Shown here one piece after another: positions 27,036 through 36,702 of a DNA stretch of 64,000 nucleotides. The stretch covers positions 27,206 through 91,205 of the forward strand of contig JAOARN010000051.1 in assembly GCA_025210485.1 (NCBI GenBank), read 5' to 3'. A program made the position numbers and the translations under genes. How positions within the stretch are numbered: position 1 is the stretch's first letter; every line of letters starts with the position of its first letter. The stretch comes from Marinifilaceae bacterium (GTDB lineage: Bacteria; Bacteroidota; Bacteroidia; Bacteroidales; Marinifilaceae). The notes beneath the pieces are model-generated. The model was not told where the DNA came from. It worked only from the letters and a program-made list of their open reading frames with translations, and ran no database searches.

Positions 27036-27063
27036 AGCAGCACGCGTATAAACACATGCTGCT
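27036..27063 (-). terminator. Hairpin after the second metalloprotease gene
   Basis: agcagca (27036-27042) pairs with tgctgct (27057-27063) over a 14-nt loop, 18 bp past the protease stop. The minus-strand tail is only moderately U-rich, so partial read-through into SusC is possible. Confidence 0.45.
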
Positions 27064-27080
27064 TTGATTATTCTTACTAA

Positions 27081-29711
27081 TTACTTGTTTAATTTTAATG
27101 TATTTTCAATTCTTAAAATCAAATCTTGATAATGATATTTTGTCGCTGTATCAGCTATATTCTGTCGTTTCTTCAGCAGACTTAATATTCGTCTTAGCTC
27201 ACCCCTTTTAATCGAGACATCATCAGAAACTCTATTCATCGTTGAATAAAAGATATTTCGATCTTTCAAATGTGTTTGTGACTTATCCGAGTTCGCATAA
27301 TGATCACCATGCGAACACATGGTTGGCATCGAACCACAGCATGCACAGTCTGAAATATTGTCTAAGCCATCAATCTTATTTTTATGATATTTTTCAACTG
27401 CTTTGTTTTGACAAACTATTAATGCATCGACATAATTTTTCTGAGTTTGTCTATCATAAACACCAAGTTTTCTGCCATTAATTGTTTTTCTGAATATTCC
27501 TTTATAAAGATCATTCATCATATTTGCTACAGTATATGCATTTGAACCATTAGCTGCTTCATTTTCAAGCATTCTTGTTATTCTAGTTTTCTTTAACAAT
27601 GAATAATATATTCTAGCATGAAGATCTCGGAACATAGTTGTTGGAGCATATTCAATATCTCCAATAGCTGATTCTTTGATAGGATATGTTTTATCATATA
27701 TCTCAGCATTTGAAAGCCAAGTAGGCAAATTGAAAACATTATCAATCAGATACTTTATAGCCTCTTTTTGTTTTTGTTTTTCAACATGCACATAGGCTTT
27801 CTTGGTTTCACCATAAACCGGGCGGTCTAAATAAATACCACCAACATTTGCAACAACATGATTTGCGTACATAAACCACTGACCAATGATACCCATCATC
27901 ATTTTGCCAGCTTTAGTATAGTTAGCTCCTTCTTCACAAGACCAATTTTCAATTTCTTTGGAAATTCTTTTAAGATTTTTCAAACCATAAGAACTTGCTT
28001 TCATTGAATTATCACCTAAATCCTCACTTTGAGCTGAAGGATCTATTGTGTTTTTTCCACTTTGTTGTGGTCCATAATGATAAAGAGGATCATTTTCGTG
28101 TTTTCTAATTTCTTTGCTCAAGAAAGGTAATTCTTGCCAAGGAGTTTTTACGTCATACCAACGATAAGCCCATGCAATAGCGTATTTGTCATAAATTCCA
28201 ATCTGAGGAGTAATGTTCTTAACACCATCTCCAGGTTGCGCAACATAATTGAAACGTGCATAATCCATGATTGATGGAGCTGTAGCCATATTTGCAGTAA
28301 AACTTGGAGATCTTAAACTATCGACAGGATAAGAATATGAAGCGCCCATATTATGCATAAGACCTAATGTGTGTCCTACTTCGTGAGAAGAAACGAATCT
28401 AATTGCGTGAGCCATATGTTCATCAGTAAACTTATTAGCTCTAGCCTTAGGGTCGATAGCACCAGTTTGAATTCTAATCCATGAGTGTAGAGCAGTCATC
28501 ACATTATGCCACCAAACAACATCAGCTTCAATAATTTCACCTGAACGAGGATCTACTACAGATGGACCCATTGCGTTTGCCTGACTAGAAGCAGCGTAGG
28601 TAATCATTGAATATCTAACGTCGTCTCCGTCAAAATCTGGATCATCAACAGGAGCATCTTTAGCAATTATTGCATTTTTAAAACCTGCTTTCTCAAAAGC
28701 TTTTTGCCAATCGAAAATACCATCTTTGATTGATTTAACCCATTGTCTTGGAGTCGCAGGGTCAATATAAAATACGATTTGTTTTTTAGGTTCAACCAAT
28801 TCACCATTCAAGTATTTTTGAACATCTTCATCTTTAGGTTCCAATCTCCATCTGTTAACAAGTTGTCTTTCTTCCAACTCGTGCTGTGAATCAGAATAAT
28901 AAGTTCTGTCTGTAGTAAAATAACCTACTCTTTCATCAGCAAAACGAGGAGTCATTGGTTTTACAGGAAGTAAAACTAAATTAACAGTAGACTCCATAGA
29001 TACAGTAATACCTTCAGCTTGAGTAGTCAATAAAGATTTCACAACAACATTCTTAGGAAATGATTTAAATGATTCTATTTTAGACAAAGAAGTGTTTGCT
29101 GAAGATGAAATACCTAAAATTGTAAATAGTTTATTTAAGCTATTTTTACTTCCATCAAATATCTTATTTACTTTTATAACAAAGGAAGTAGAGTCTTTTC
29201 CAAGACATTCTAAGTCAAAGCTTTCGCGCATTGAACTAATGTAATTATCTTTAAAAGATAGTGCGATTGCATCTCCCTCTTTTGCCTCATAATTAGGCTT
29301 ATAAGTTCTAACAAATACTTTATTATTTATAGTATCTTTTTCAAATCGAACAACTAAATTTTGATAATTAATACCTTTATTTAAACCCAGTCCATTAACC
29401 TCAGAAGATACTTTCGAGATTTTATTCACTATTAAAAAGTCACGATCGATTAGATTATTTTTAATTTCGAAATAGTAATCTTTCCCCACTCTGTGAATAT
29501 CAATTACACCTGTTTTTGTAACAGCGTCTGATTTTATAACATCATCATACTTTTTAAGACTGCTTTTCTTTTTATCAGACTTCTTCGTCTCTTCAATCTT
29601 TGCCTGCTTTTTTTTCTTCTTCTTCCAGAAACCAAAATCATTGGCACTTGCTATTGAAATGCTTGGTATAAGCATAACAAAAATGACTAAAACATTTAAA
29701 AACCTTCTCAT
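27081..29711 (-). CDS. Secreted zinc-dependent metalloprotease (DUF5117/DUF5118 type), second paralogue
   Basis: The 876-residue protein is a full-length paralogue of the one at 3313-5865: signal peptide (about 1-23), Lys-rich linker, DUF5118/DUF5117-like region, then a metzincin-like domain. HExxHxxGxxH is intact (His443, Glu444, His447, His453) and S-I-M-D-Y follows as a Met-turn. It is distinguished by a Cys/His cluster near the C-terminus (C789, C791, C792, C799, H801, H804) that its paralogue lacks and that could bind a metal. It lies just upstream of the second SusC/SusD set, so I infer a joint role in extracellular peptide breakdown and uptake. Confidence 0.9.
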   Translation of the reverse strand: MRRFLNVLVIFVMLIPSISIASANDFGFWKKKKKKQAKIEETKKSDKKKSSLKKYDDVIKSDAVTKTGVIDIHRVGKDYYFEIKNNLIDRDFLIVNKISKVSSEVNGLGLNKGINYQNLVVRFEKDTINNKVFVRTYKPNYEAKEGDAIALSFKDNYISSMRESFDLECLGKDSTSFVIKVNKIFDGSKNSLNKLFTILGISSSANTSLSKIESFKSFPKNVVVKSLLTTQAEGITVSMESTVNLVLLPVKPMTPRFADERVGYFTTDRTYYSDSQHELEERQLVNRWRLEPKDEDVQKYLNGELVEPKKQIVFYIDPATPRQWVKSIKDGIFDWQKAFEKAGFKNAIIAKDAPVDDPDFDGDDVRYSMITYAASSQANAMGPSVVDPRSGEIIEADVVWWHNVMTALHSWIRIQTGAIDPKARANKFTDEHMAHAIRFVSSHEVGHTLGLMHNMGASYSYPVDSLRSPSFTANMATAPSIMDYARFNYVAQPGDGVKNITPQIGIYDKYAIAWAYRWYDVKTPWQELPFLSKEIRKHENDPLYHYGPQQSGKNTIDPSAQSEDLGDNSMKASSYGLKNLKRISKEIENWSCEEGANYTKAGKMMMGIIGQWFMYANHVVANVGGIYLDRPVYGETKKAYVHVEKQKQKEAIKYLIDNVFNLPTWLSNAEIYDKTYPIKESAIGDIEYAPTTMFRDLHARIYYSLLKKTRITRMLENEAANGSNAYTVANMMNDLYKGIFRKTINGRKLGVYDRQTQKNYVDALIVCQNKAVEKYHKNKIDGLDNISDCACCGSMPTMCSHGDHYANSDKSQTHLKDRNIFYSTMNRVSDDVSIKRGELRRILSLLKKRQNIADTATKYHYQDLILRIENTLKLNK

Positions 29712-30078
29712 ATCCTTTATAAAACATTTGTATTATTAAAAAACTCAACTCATAGAATTGAATAAATAATCTATGAAGTGTGTGTTTTTGTTTTCCGTTT
29801 ACATATTTGATAGACCTACCAATAATCTTTTGAATTAGAATTAATAGGACTATTTGCATCAATAAAGATTTAACGGTACAAAAATGTTTTTAAAAAAAAA
29901 GACAAAAAATAAAGAGGGTATGAACTAGGTTTATTCGGGAATGAAATGGACAATGTGAAGAATGAAGCCCAAATATAAGCTTGGTATTTATCTATCCAAC
30001 ATCCTGAATCAGTTAGTTTGAACACAAAAACTAATTAATTAAAATATTGATTATCAACACACATCAAATACAATAAAT
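29712..30078. other. Divergent intergenic region, metalloprotease / lipoprotein
   Basis: The 367-bp region has no credible gene. It contains a minus-strand promoter candidate at 29970-30000 and poly-A/T tracts near 29888-29912. Nothing else is recognised. Confidence 0.6.
29970..30000 (-). promoter_or_regulatory. Candidate minus-strand promoter for the second metalloprotease
   Basis: On the minus strand it reads GTTG-N19-TATATTTG. The -7 octamer is perfect and the -33 box has one mismatch. It implies a leader of about 250 nt before the ATG at 29711. Confidence 0.5.
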
Positions 30079-31221
30079 ATGAATAGATTATTTTTTTTAA
30101 TATTATTCCTAAATGTAATAATATTTTCATCATGCTCAAAAGATGATGATTCAGAATACATTCCAACAAATGATGACTATAATTATATTGCTTACGCATA
30201 CAAAAAAAATCAAGGAATAGTAGCATTTATTTCCAACGATGGCAAAGTTTGGAATATGAATAAAACCAATATTTCTTTTAATGATTATAAATTCAAAAGA
30301 ATAATTTATGCAGAATCAAAACTTTGGGCTCTTAAAGATTACAGATCTAATAAGGATTGTCCGCTACTAATGAATAGCACGGATGGCTTAAATTGGGAAG
30401 AGGTAAATACCAATTTATCAACAGAAGATAAAACAAATAAAAATATTTACGATATTTTTTATGATAAAGAAAAAAAGAAATTTATACTGTGTACAGAGGG
30501 TGCTACTGAAGATATAGGAGCCTTTTTGTACAGCGATAATGGAACAAAATGGTCTGACTTGCTTACCCATAATAATGTTGGGGCCAGAAAATCAATAACT
30601 AAACTAAACAACAACTTATATATCTCAACAGGAAATAAAGGTAAGTACCAAAGAATTGACAATATTTTGATATCCTCTGATTTAATCAATTGGACTAAAT
30701 CAGAGAATCCATTTGGTGATAACTGGAATAACTCTATAAAAGCTGGGGATAATATATTAGTATCAAGACCTTCAATTCTAGGTAATTCGAACGAAAAACA
30801 TCCTCAGATATGTCTAAGCTCTGATGGCGTAAAATGGGAAAAGACTCAAGGTACTATTGACTATAATATTAACTACAGATCCAGTGATTGTTTGTATCCT
30901 GGAATTATTGAACTTTGCTATGGTAATGGCATATACATGGCCTTATCTGACAATTTAAAAGGATTATTAAGATCAGAAGATGGATTAAATTGGAAATCGG
31001 CGGGTAAATTCGCAGACAAATGGAAAGAAACAACAGTCAGCTTCCACAATGATTTATTTTTTGCGGGAGCCTCAACCTACGATAACAACACTAACAGTTT
31101 TAATAGTGATGAAAATGTTGAAATTCTGTATATCTCAAAAGATGGCCTGAAATGGGAACCAGTAATCAATTCAAAAGCTTGCAGTATTGATTATATAAAC
31201 TATCTGCCTTTAAGAAAATAA
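30079..31221 (+). CDS. Lipoprotein with seven SxDGxxW-type repeats (beta-propeller-like)
   Basis: The 380-residue protein has a lipoprotein signal (F-S-S-C-S-K-D-D-D) and repeated short motifs resembling Asp-box/BNR blades: S-N-D-G-K-V-W, S-T-D-G-L-N-W, S-D-N-G-T-K-W, S-S-D-L-I-N-W, S-S-D-G-V-K-W, S-E-D-G-L-N-W and S-K-D-G-L-K-W. Even spacing suggests a beta-propeller exposed at the cell surface. No sialidase catalytic Arg triad or Tyr/Glu pair is apparent, so a binding role is more likely. It is monocistronic, divergent from the metalloprotease gene and convergent with the glycosyltransferase gene. Confidence 0.8.
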   Translation: MNRLFFLILFLNVIIFSSCSKDDDSEYIPTNDDYNYIAYAYKKNQGIVAFISNDGKVWNMNKTNISFNDYKFKRIIYAESKLWALKDYRSNKDCPLLMNSTDGLNWEEVNTNLSTEDKTNKNIYDIFYDKEKKKFILCTEGATEDIGAFLYSDNGTKWSDLLTHNNVGARKSITKLNNNLYISTGNKGKYQRIDNILISSDLINWTKSENPFGDNWNNSIKAGDNILVSRPSILGNSNEKHPQICLSSDGVKWEKTQGTIDYNINYRSSDCLYPGIIELCYGNGIYMALSDNLKGLLRSEDGLNWKSAGKFADKWKETTVSFHNDLFFAGASTYDNNTNSFNSDENVEILYISKDGLKWEPVINSKACSIDYINYLPLRK

Positions 31222-31262
31222 ACATATCACAAGTTGTGATTAAAATACTAATTCACCAAAAC

Positions 31263-31321
31263 AACTAGGGGAAACTAAACAGTATAATTTAATTATATTT
31301 TTCCCCTAGTTCCATATTATT
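31263..31321. terminator. Long-loop inverted repeat at the convergent ends of the lipoprotein and GT2 genes
   Basis: aactaggggaaa (31263-31274) pairs perfectly with 31310-31321 over a 35-nt loop. The right arm lies inside the last codons of the glycosyltransferase gene. A terminator for one or both genes is plausible, but the loop is long and U-tracts are weak. Confidence 0.4.
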
Positions 31322-32743
31322 TTTATGTTCAAATTGATCTCTACTCATTTTTCCCCATTTTCTATTACCAAATAAATACTCAATATTTCCTTTTATTGAA
31401 TAAAATAAATTCAAAGGATGTAAATAGAAAGGCTCTATAAATGCAGTCAACCATAATTTAAGTATATCTCTCTTTTTTGAATACTTATAGTATGTATGTA
31501 TTTCAAAAAGGATAGAACAAGTTGTAAAAAACAATGCAAATAAATAAACCAACAAAAAAGTAAGTAGAATAAAGGGGATACTCAAATAATTGTTTATAAA
31601 AAGAAAAATAGCATAAACAATGCCTAAACACTCAACAATAGGTGCCAACCATTCCACAACAAACCAATATGGATATCCTAAAAATCCCATTGCTTTATAT
31701 TTTTTTCTAAAAAAAATATCAGAGTGCAGAAACAAAGTCTCCATTGTTCCTCTGGTCCATCTGCTCCTCTGTCTTCCAAAACAGCTTACAGTTGAAGGAA
31801 CCTGTGTCCAACATAGTGGATCTGGAACATACTCAATCTTATAATTTTCTCTGTTTTCGCACATATATTTTCTAACTCTCACTATCAACTCCATATCCTC
31901 TCCAATAGTATGTGCATATCCTCCACTTTTTATCACTATATCTTTATCAAAGACACCCATAGCACCAGATATTATAATCAATCCATCAAGTTTCGCCCAA
32001 GCTACCCTTCCCATTAGGAATGATCTCATATATTCAAGAACTTGCATTCGTGCCAAAATATTTTTGGGTACTCTAATCTCCGAGATTCTACCATTTTCGA
32101 GCACACAGGAATTTGCAATTCGAATAACTCCTCCAGCTGCAATAACTTTTCTATCTCCTCTTTCCATAAATGGTTTAACGAGTTTGAGTATTGCATCAGG
32201 CTCAAGTATAGAATCAGCATCAATAGCCATAAACAAATCCATTCGTGAAACATTTAATCCAACATTCAGGGCATCAGCCTTACCACCATTTTCCTTATCC
32301 ACAACAATAAGATTCGAATATGTTGACTTCCTACTTTTATAAATTTCTTTTATTTGTTTAGTTGGGATTTTGGTATTTATAGGATATCTGGATGCTACTA
32401 AATCGTACTCGTCTATAAGTTTCGAGATTGTTTGATCAGTACTGCCATCGTTTATTATTATAACATTAAAATTATTATAATGAATTGAATAAATAGATTC
32501 AATATTATCTACTATTGTTTTTGACTCATTATAAGCTGGCACCAATATAGATACAGAAGGAGCTAAAGGAGAATCTAGTATTACATTATAATCAATAAAG
32601 CTATTCTTTTTCATATAGTATCTAATGGAAAATGCAGAAACTATGCTCAAAAATGTATAACAAAATATTATTAGTAAGGCATAAGCAATAAAAATTCTAT
32701 CTAAAAAATAACTTATAAAATTTATAATTTCTTGATCATTCAT
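31289..32743 (-). CDS. Processive family 2 glycosyltransferase (exopolysaccharide synthase type)
   Basis: The 484-residue membrane protein has one N-terminal helix (about 12-38) and a GT2 domain with the V-P-A-Y-N-E start. It also has I-N-D-G-S-T-D, D175-A-D177, G-E-D-M-E-L, and Q325-R-S-R-W329 as the QxxRW motif of processive synthases. Two or three C-terminal helices (about 355-425) follow. This is the architecture of PgaC/BcsA-like enzymes, which polymerise and export a beta-linked polysaccharide; the sugar is unknown. No PilZ domain is fused. It is the last gene of the cluster with the HEAT, YaiO-like and anchored proteins. Confidence 0.9.
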   Translation of the reverse strand: MNDQEIINFISYFLDRIFIAYALLIIFCYTFLSIVSAFSIRYYMKKNSFIDYNVILDSPLAPSVSILVPAYNESKTIVDNIESIYSIHYNNFNVIIINDGSTDQTISKLIDEYDLVASRYPINTKIPTKQIKEIYKSRKSTYSNLIVVDKENGGKADALNVGLNVSRMDLFMAIDADSILEPDAILKLVKPFMERGDRKVIAAGGVIRIANSCVLENGRISEIRVPKNILARMQVLEYMRSFLMGRVAWAKLDGLIIISGAMGVFDKDIVIKSGGYAHTIGEDMELIVRVRKYMCENRENYKIEYVPDPLCWTQVPSTVSCFGRQRSRWTRGTMETLFLHSDIFFRKKYKAMGFLGYPYWFVVEWLAPIVECLGIVYAIFLFINNYLSIPFILLTFLLVYLFALFFTTCSILFEIHTYYKYSKKRDILKLWLTAFIEPFYLHPLNLFYSIKGNIEYLFGNRKWGKMSRDQFEHKNNMELGEKYN

Positions 32744-32801
32744 CTTATCTATTTTTATTTTTATGAATAATACATAATCATATGTAATTCACATAATAAT
32801 T

Positions 32802-33899
32802 CTAATTATACTCATACAAAACATCTGAAATAAGATTTTTTGTATCATCTTTTGTATCCTCTGATAATTTTTTTAAACGTATCTTCCCTAAACCTTCAAT
32901 TCTATTAAGAGATAAACATGCTTCAAGTTTAAGGTCAATATCATCTTCATCACTAATAATCTGTTCAAAAAATTTGATATCACTTGGTTGTTTGAGCCAA
33001 CCCAAACTTCTAATTATATTAATCTTTATAATTTTTTCCTCCTCAGGGTATACTTTCTTTAAAACCTCACCTGCATAATTTGATCGAATCTCAATGAGTG
33101 TTTTTATAACCTTTGCTCTTAGTCTTTCGTTCTGATGGTCGATAAGACCAACAACTTGTTTGTATGAATGCTTTTGTTTTAAAATTCTAATCATATCCAG
33201 CGCAAACATAACAACTGAATCGTTCCAATGATTTAGCCAAAAAGCAAAGTTTGGAATATTTATTCGCCTTTTTCGAATCATATCAAATACATTAATTTGT
33301 TCCCACACAGTGAACACCTTGACCTGTTTTTCCAGAAATGTAAATGGATCATTTGGAATTAATTTGACCAATGCCATTTGACTCTCTGATCTTAAAATTG
33401 GGTTTTTTGATTGGGCATATTTAAAAATGATTTCATTCTCTGTTTTTATATCCATATGTGTTAATTCACGCAATCCTTTTATTTTCTTTTCCCAAGCTCT
33501 TGAGTACAATTTTCTTATAGAATCTTTATGAAGACCGAGTTTGAAATACAATTCTCGAATTTTACGACTTACAATTTCATTATCAGCAGCATCTATACTT
33601 ATCAAAACATCAATCAAAACATTTCTTTCAAATCTATCTTTCAGTTTCCCAAGATTTTCATACTCCTCTTGACTAAAATCATTAATTAAAAAACGAATAA
33701 GTAATTTTGAATAATATTCTCTCCATTTTTTTAATTTGTTTTGATTAGAGTTGATTCTCCATCTTGAAAATACAATTAATGAACCGACAATTAACACGCT
33801 GTAACCAAATACCTGAACAAGTATGACAATAATCTGTCCTACTATATAAAAAATAGAATCTTCTGGAAACTGAATAATATATGACTCAAATACTCCCAT
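32802..33899 (-). CDS. HEAT-repeat protein with N-terminal membrane helix
   Basis: The 365-residue protein has a hydrophobic segment at about 19-45 followed by a long alpha-helical cytoplasmic domain. Its repeated patterns fit HEAT/Armadillo-like repeats (for example A-Q-S-K-N-P-I-L-R-S-E-S-Q-M-A-L, H-Q-N-E-R-L-R-A-K-V-I and D-D-I-D-L-K-L-E-A-C-L). Such proteins accompany YaiO-type barrels and GT2 synthases in other Bacteroidota by my recollection, where they may scaffold the inner-membrane complex. It lies 35 bp after the YaiO-like gene and 58 bp before the synthase gene. Confidence 0.8.
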   Translation of the reverse strand: MGVFESYIIQFPEDSIFYIVGQIIVILVQVFGYSVLIVGSLIVFSRWRINSNQNKLKKWREYYSKLLIRFLINDFSQEEYENLGKLKDRFERNVLIDVLISIDAADNEIVSRKIRELYFKLGLHKDSIRKLYSRAWEKKIKGLRELTHMDIKTENEIIFKYAQSKNPILRSESQMALVKLIPNDPFTFLEKQVKVFTVWEQINVFDMIRKRRINIPNFAFWLNHWNDSVVMFALDMIRILKQKHSYKQVVGLIDHQNERLRAKVIKTLIEIRSNYAGEVLKKVYPEEEKIIKINIIRSLGWLKQPSDIKFFEQIISDEDDIDLKLEACLSLNRIEGLGKIRLKKLSEDTKDDTKNLISDVLYEYN

Positions 33900-33934
33900 A
33901 GCTCTTTTTAAAAATTAAAATAACAGATAATAAA

Positions 33935-35200
33935 TCAATACAGTAAATATGATATTTTCAAATTTAAACTAAACATATTTTTATACTTAGATCTAGCATA
34001 CTCCTCAGAAGTATAAGAAGGTTGCACTACAAATACAAATCTGTTTTTCAGAGTCTTAGAATAAGATAATATAAAATAATAAGAATTAGCATCGAATTGT
34101 AAATAGTCTGAAAAGTATCCAATATTATAATTTGGAGAATATCCATAAGCTATATCTAGACCTATATAATCAGTAGTCTTTCTAAAATAACTCCTATACT
34201 TCAGCCAAAAAGATGAAGACAAATTCGAATCATTATTGAAAACAAGAGCTCGAAATTCGAAACGTGAATTCTTATAATATTTTACAACAGAACTGGTATA
34301 TGTATGAATTAATTCGTCCTCATCATTATTATCAAAATACATTGCTCTATAACCCAAAGATAATTCGTGTGACTTGAATAATTTTGTATATAATTCGCTT
34401 ATTACAAAATGTTTTGGAAAGATAATATCTGATGAATAGTCATATCTTATATTAAGATAAAATTTTGCCGACAGATTTAAATAATTATCAAGTCCAAATT
34501 TTAAACCGATGTCTTTTTCTCCTATATTCTCATCTTCATATACAATGTCGCTTGAATACAACTTTAGCTCATGACTTGAATTTTTAAATCTATGTAAATA
34601 AGACATATTAACAGAATGAATATATTGCTCATATCGTTTATTTGCATAACTATTATTAAACTCTAAGCCGAAACTATTCAAAATATTTTTATGTAAATAG
34701 ATATTATATAATTTTATAACAGACGTGTCAGTGGGGTATATTTCGAAATGTGCTTTCAGATTTGAATTATATCTTTCCTTATCAATAAAATATAGAGCAC
34801 GACACTTTATTAGAGATAAATTTCTAGATTTTATATTCTTATCATTTAACGAATCACATAAATCTAGACAGTATGAGTATTTTGATTGCCAAAGTGCTGA
34901 TCTCAATTTAAACTCATACAATTCTATATTATTATGATACTTTTTTAACATAGAATCTAAAGTGCTATCCCCTTTTGAAAACTCTTTAGACCATAAATAA
35001 TTTGCCGCAAGCAATAAGTTAAGCGAGTAATTATCTGGATTTACTTTTAAAAGGCTATCACATAAGAAAATGCTTTTTCCATATTGTTTATTCTCTGACA
35101 AGTTTCTAATACGAACTAACTCTTTATCATTATTTTGAGAGTAAGTATAATTACCTATTGATAGTGTAACGAACAATATATATATAAAATGGATTCTCAT
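33935..35200 (-). CDS. TPR plus YaiO-family outer-membrane beta-barrel protein
   Basis: The 421-residue protein has a signal peptide (about 1-22), a TPR-like helical region (about 25-160) and a C-terminal beta-barrel of about 230 residues with alternating aromatic strands (ending I-S-Y-L-L-Y). The arrangement resembles a small PgaA: TPR for polymer handling in the periplasm plus an outer-membrane pore. It is 15 bp downstream of the anchored protein gene and part of the four-gene operon. I infer polysaccharide export; the barrel itself is well supported, the cargo is not. Confidence 0.82.
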   Translation of the reverse strand: MRIHFIYILFVTLSIGNYTYSQNNDKELVRIRNLSENKQYGKSIFLCDSLLKVNPDNYSLNLLLAANYLWSKEFSKGDSTLDSMLKKYHNNIELYEFKLRSALWQSKYSYCLDLCDSLNDKNIKSRNLSLIKCRALYFIDKERYNSNLKAHFEIYPTDTSVIKLYNIYLHKNILNSFGLEFNNSYANKRYEQYIHSVNMSYLHRFKNSSHELKLYSSDIVYEDENIGEKDIGLKFGLDNYLNLSAKFYLNIRYDYSSDIIFPKHFVISELYTKLFKSHELSLGYRAMYFDNNDEDELIHTYTSSVVKYYKNSRFEFRALVFNNDSNLSSSFWLKYRSYFRKTTDYIGLDIAYGYSPNYNIGYFSDYLQFDANSYYFILSYSKTLKNRFVFVVQPSYTSEEYARSKYKNMFSLNLKISYLLY

Positions 35201-35215
35201 AAAATAAGTATATTT

Positions 35216-36370
35216 TTAATCTGGAAAAATCGTATTTCCTTTCTTTGCTTTTAATACATGATTTAAATAATTTTTCATAAAAGGTTGATAAAAATTCCAA
35301 AAAAATCGATTCCTATCATGCGGATTATTCTTATTGTAAAATGCCTCTTTAAAATATTCTATATTTGCAATATAAGAAGTATAATATCCTATATTGCAAT
35401 CTGAGAAATCGAGGGAAAGATATAGCTTTTCATAATTCATACTATTAGTGAAAATTATAGGAAAACTATTTTTGAGACCGTTTTTCTGAAGGAGTTTATT
35501 TCCTGTTTTTGTAGTATCAAATTCCATTTTTGCTAAGCAACTAGTATTGGTAAGCTTTTCATTAATACTAAACCAAAATGGATAATCAATATTCTCAGGA
35601 AGCTCAAAAAACAACATTCCATTGTAATTTGAGATAATTTTTGGTATCCCTGTATTTAAGTCGTTTTTATTTTCCAAAACAATTATTCTTCCATCTTTAT
35701 TTAAAAGTATAATTCCACCATTTTTAAAATCATAGGCTTTATTATATTGTTTTTCATATAAGGATGGAACATAATCAGGTAGATCAACATTAACAGATTT
35801 ATCTAAAGAATAATAATATCGTCCAACCCAACCAGTCCATTTTACACCAAAAAAATCTTCGAGTTTTGAGGATATTTTATAATTAGTAGGCGACGCGAAA
35901 ACATTATATTCTGCAAACACAAATTTGTCTCTTTTTTCCATTTGTTCTAAAAAGTACAAATCGTAGCGATTAGTTCCGCCATAAACTAAGACATTTCTAT
36001 TTTCAATTGAATCATATCTATATTTACCATAAGTATCGAGAAGGAAAGCAATATCGACACTATCCACAATGGAGTTTATATCCCGTATGGAAAACTGTGA
36101 TAAATCCTTAGTTTCAAATTCATTTCTATTATTCTTATGTAAACCAAAATAATCTTCGCTGTAATCATAAGTTTTATGTCGATTACTAATTACTTTATTA
36201 TGATTCAAACACCAAAATAATGTTTTATGCTCACTATAATTTGGAGCATGAGATGTTTTATCTATCACAACAATATTAGCGCTGCTTTTAGCTTTAAATA
36301 ACCAGGTGCAAAATCCAAATACAGGAAGACTAAATAAAACAATAATTAAAATGTAGAATAATCTTTTCAC
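35216..36370 (-). CDS. Membrane-anchored periplasmic protein of the GT2/YaiO cluster, function unknown
   Basis: I do not recognise this protein of about 384 residues. It has one N-terminal helix (K-R-L-F-Y-I-L-I-I-V-L) and a large extracytoplasmic region. The GTG at 36370 puts the helix right at the N-terminus; a TTG at 36394 would add eight residues, and no Met occurs in the first 150. Segments such as V-D-I-A-F-L-L-D-T-Y-G-K-Y and N-V-L-V-Y-G-G-T-N alternate strands and helices, so a Rossmann- or amidotransferase-like fold is possible but unproven. As first gene of the operon it may modify or guide the polymer in the periplasm, in the place PgaB has in the PNAG system. Confidence 0.7.
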   Translation of the reverse strand: MKRLFYILIIVLFSLPVFGFCTWLFKAKSSANIVVIDKTSHAPNYSEHKTLFWCLNHNKVISNRHKTYDYSEDYFGLHKNNRNEFETKDLSQFSIRDINSIVDSVDIAFLLDTYGKYRYDSIENRNVLVYGGTNRYDLYFLEQMEKRDKFVFAEYNVFASPTNYKISSKLEDFFGVKWTGWVGRYYYSLDKSVNVDLPDYVPSLYEKQYNKAYDFKNGGIILLNKDGRIIVLENKNDLNTGIPKIISNYNGMLFFELPENIDYPFWFSINEKLTNTSCLAKMEFDTTKTGNKLLQKNGLKNSFPIIFTNSMNYEKLYLSLDFSDCNIGYYTSYIANIEYFKEAFYNKNNPHDRNRFFWNFYQPFMKNYLNHVLKAKKGNTIFPD

Positions 36371-36702
36371 GAAACTAAAATATACATTAGCCAAGTCTTA
36401 TAATTTTATATTAAATAAAAATTCCTTAATAAATTGAACCACATATCTAACTATAAAACAAGCCTATTAAACAAAATATTGGTTAAATAAATGTTTAAGG
36501 TATGCTTTTTTAAGTTCAATTAAGTATTATAAATTACCTCTAATTATATATTTGTTTCGAATAGACAATATTTTTATGTAAACTCTCCTTTTTTTATGAT
36601 TTAATTAGCTTCCAGTAGTAAGCTCACATAGTCTTTAGTTTATCTTTTATTAACATTCTTTTTCTTATTATGATGATTAAACAGCTACTGAATCATATAA
36701 TT
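36371..36702. other. AT-rich gap between the M16 pair and the GT2 cluster
   Basis: No gene and no clear minus-strand promoter match were found. A plus-strand TATATTTG near 36546 has no downstream plus gene and is probably chance. Confidence 0.5.

Noticed and set aside
36520..36560. Plus-strand TATATTTG promoter box
   Set aside because: No -33 box, and all downstream genes are on the other strand.
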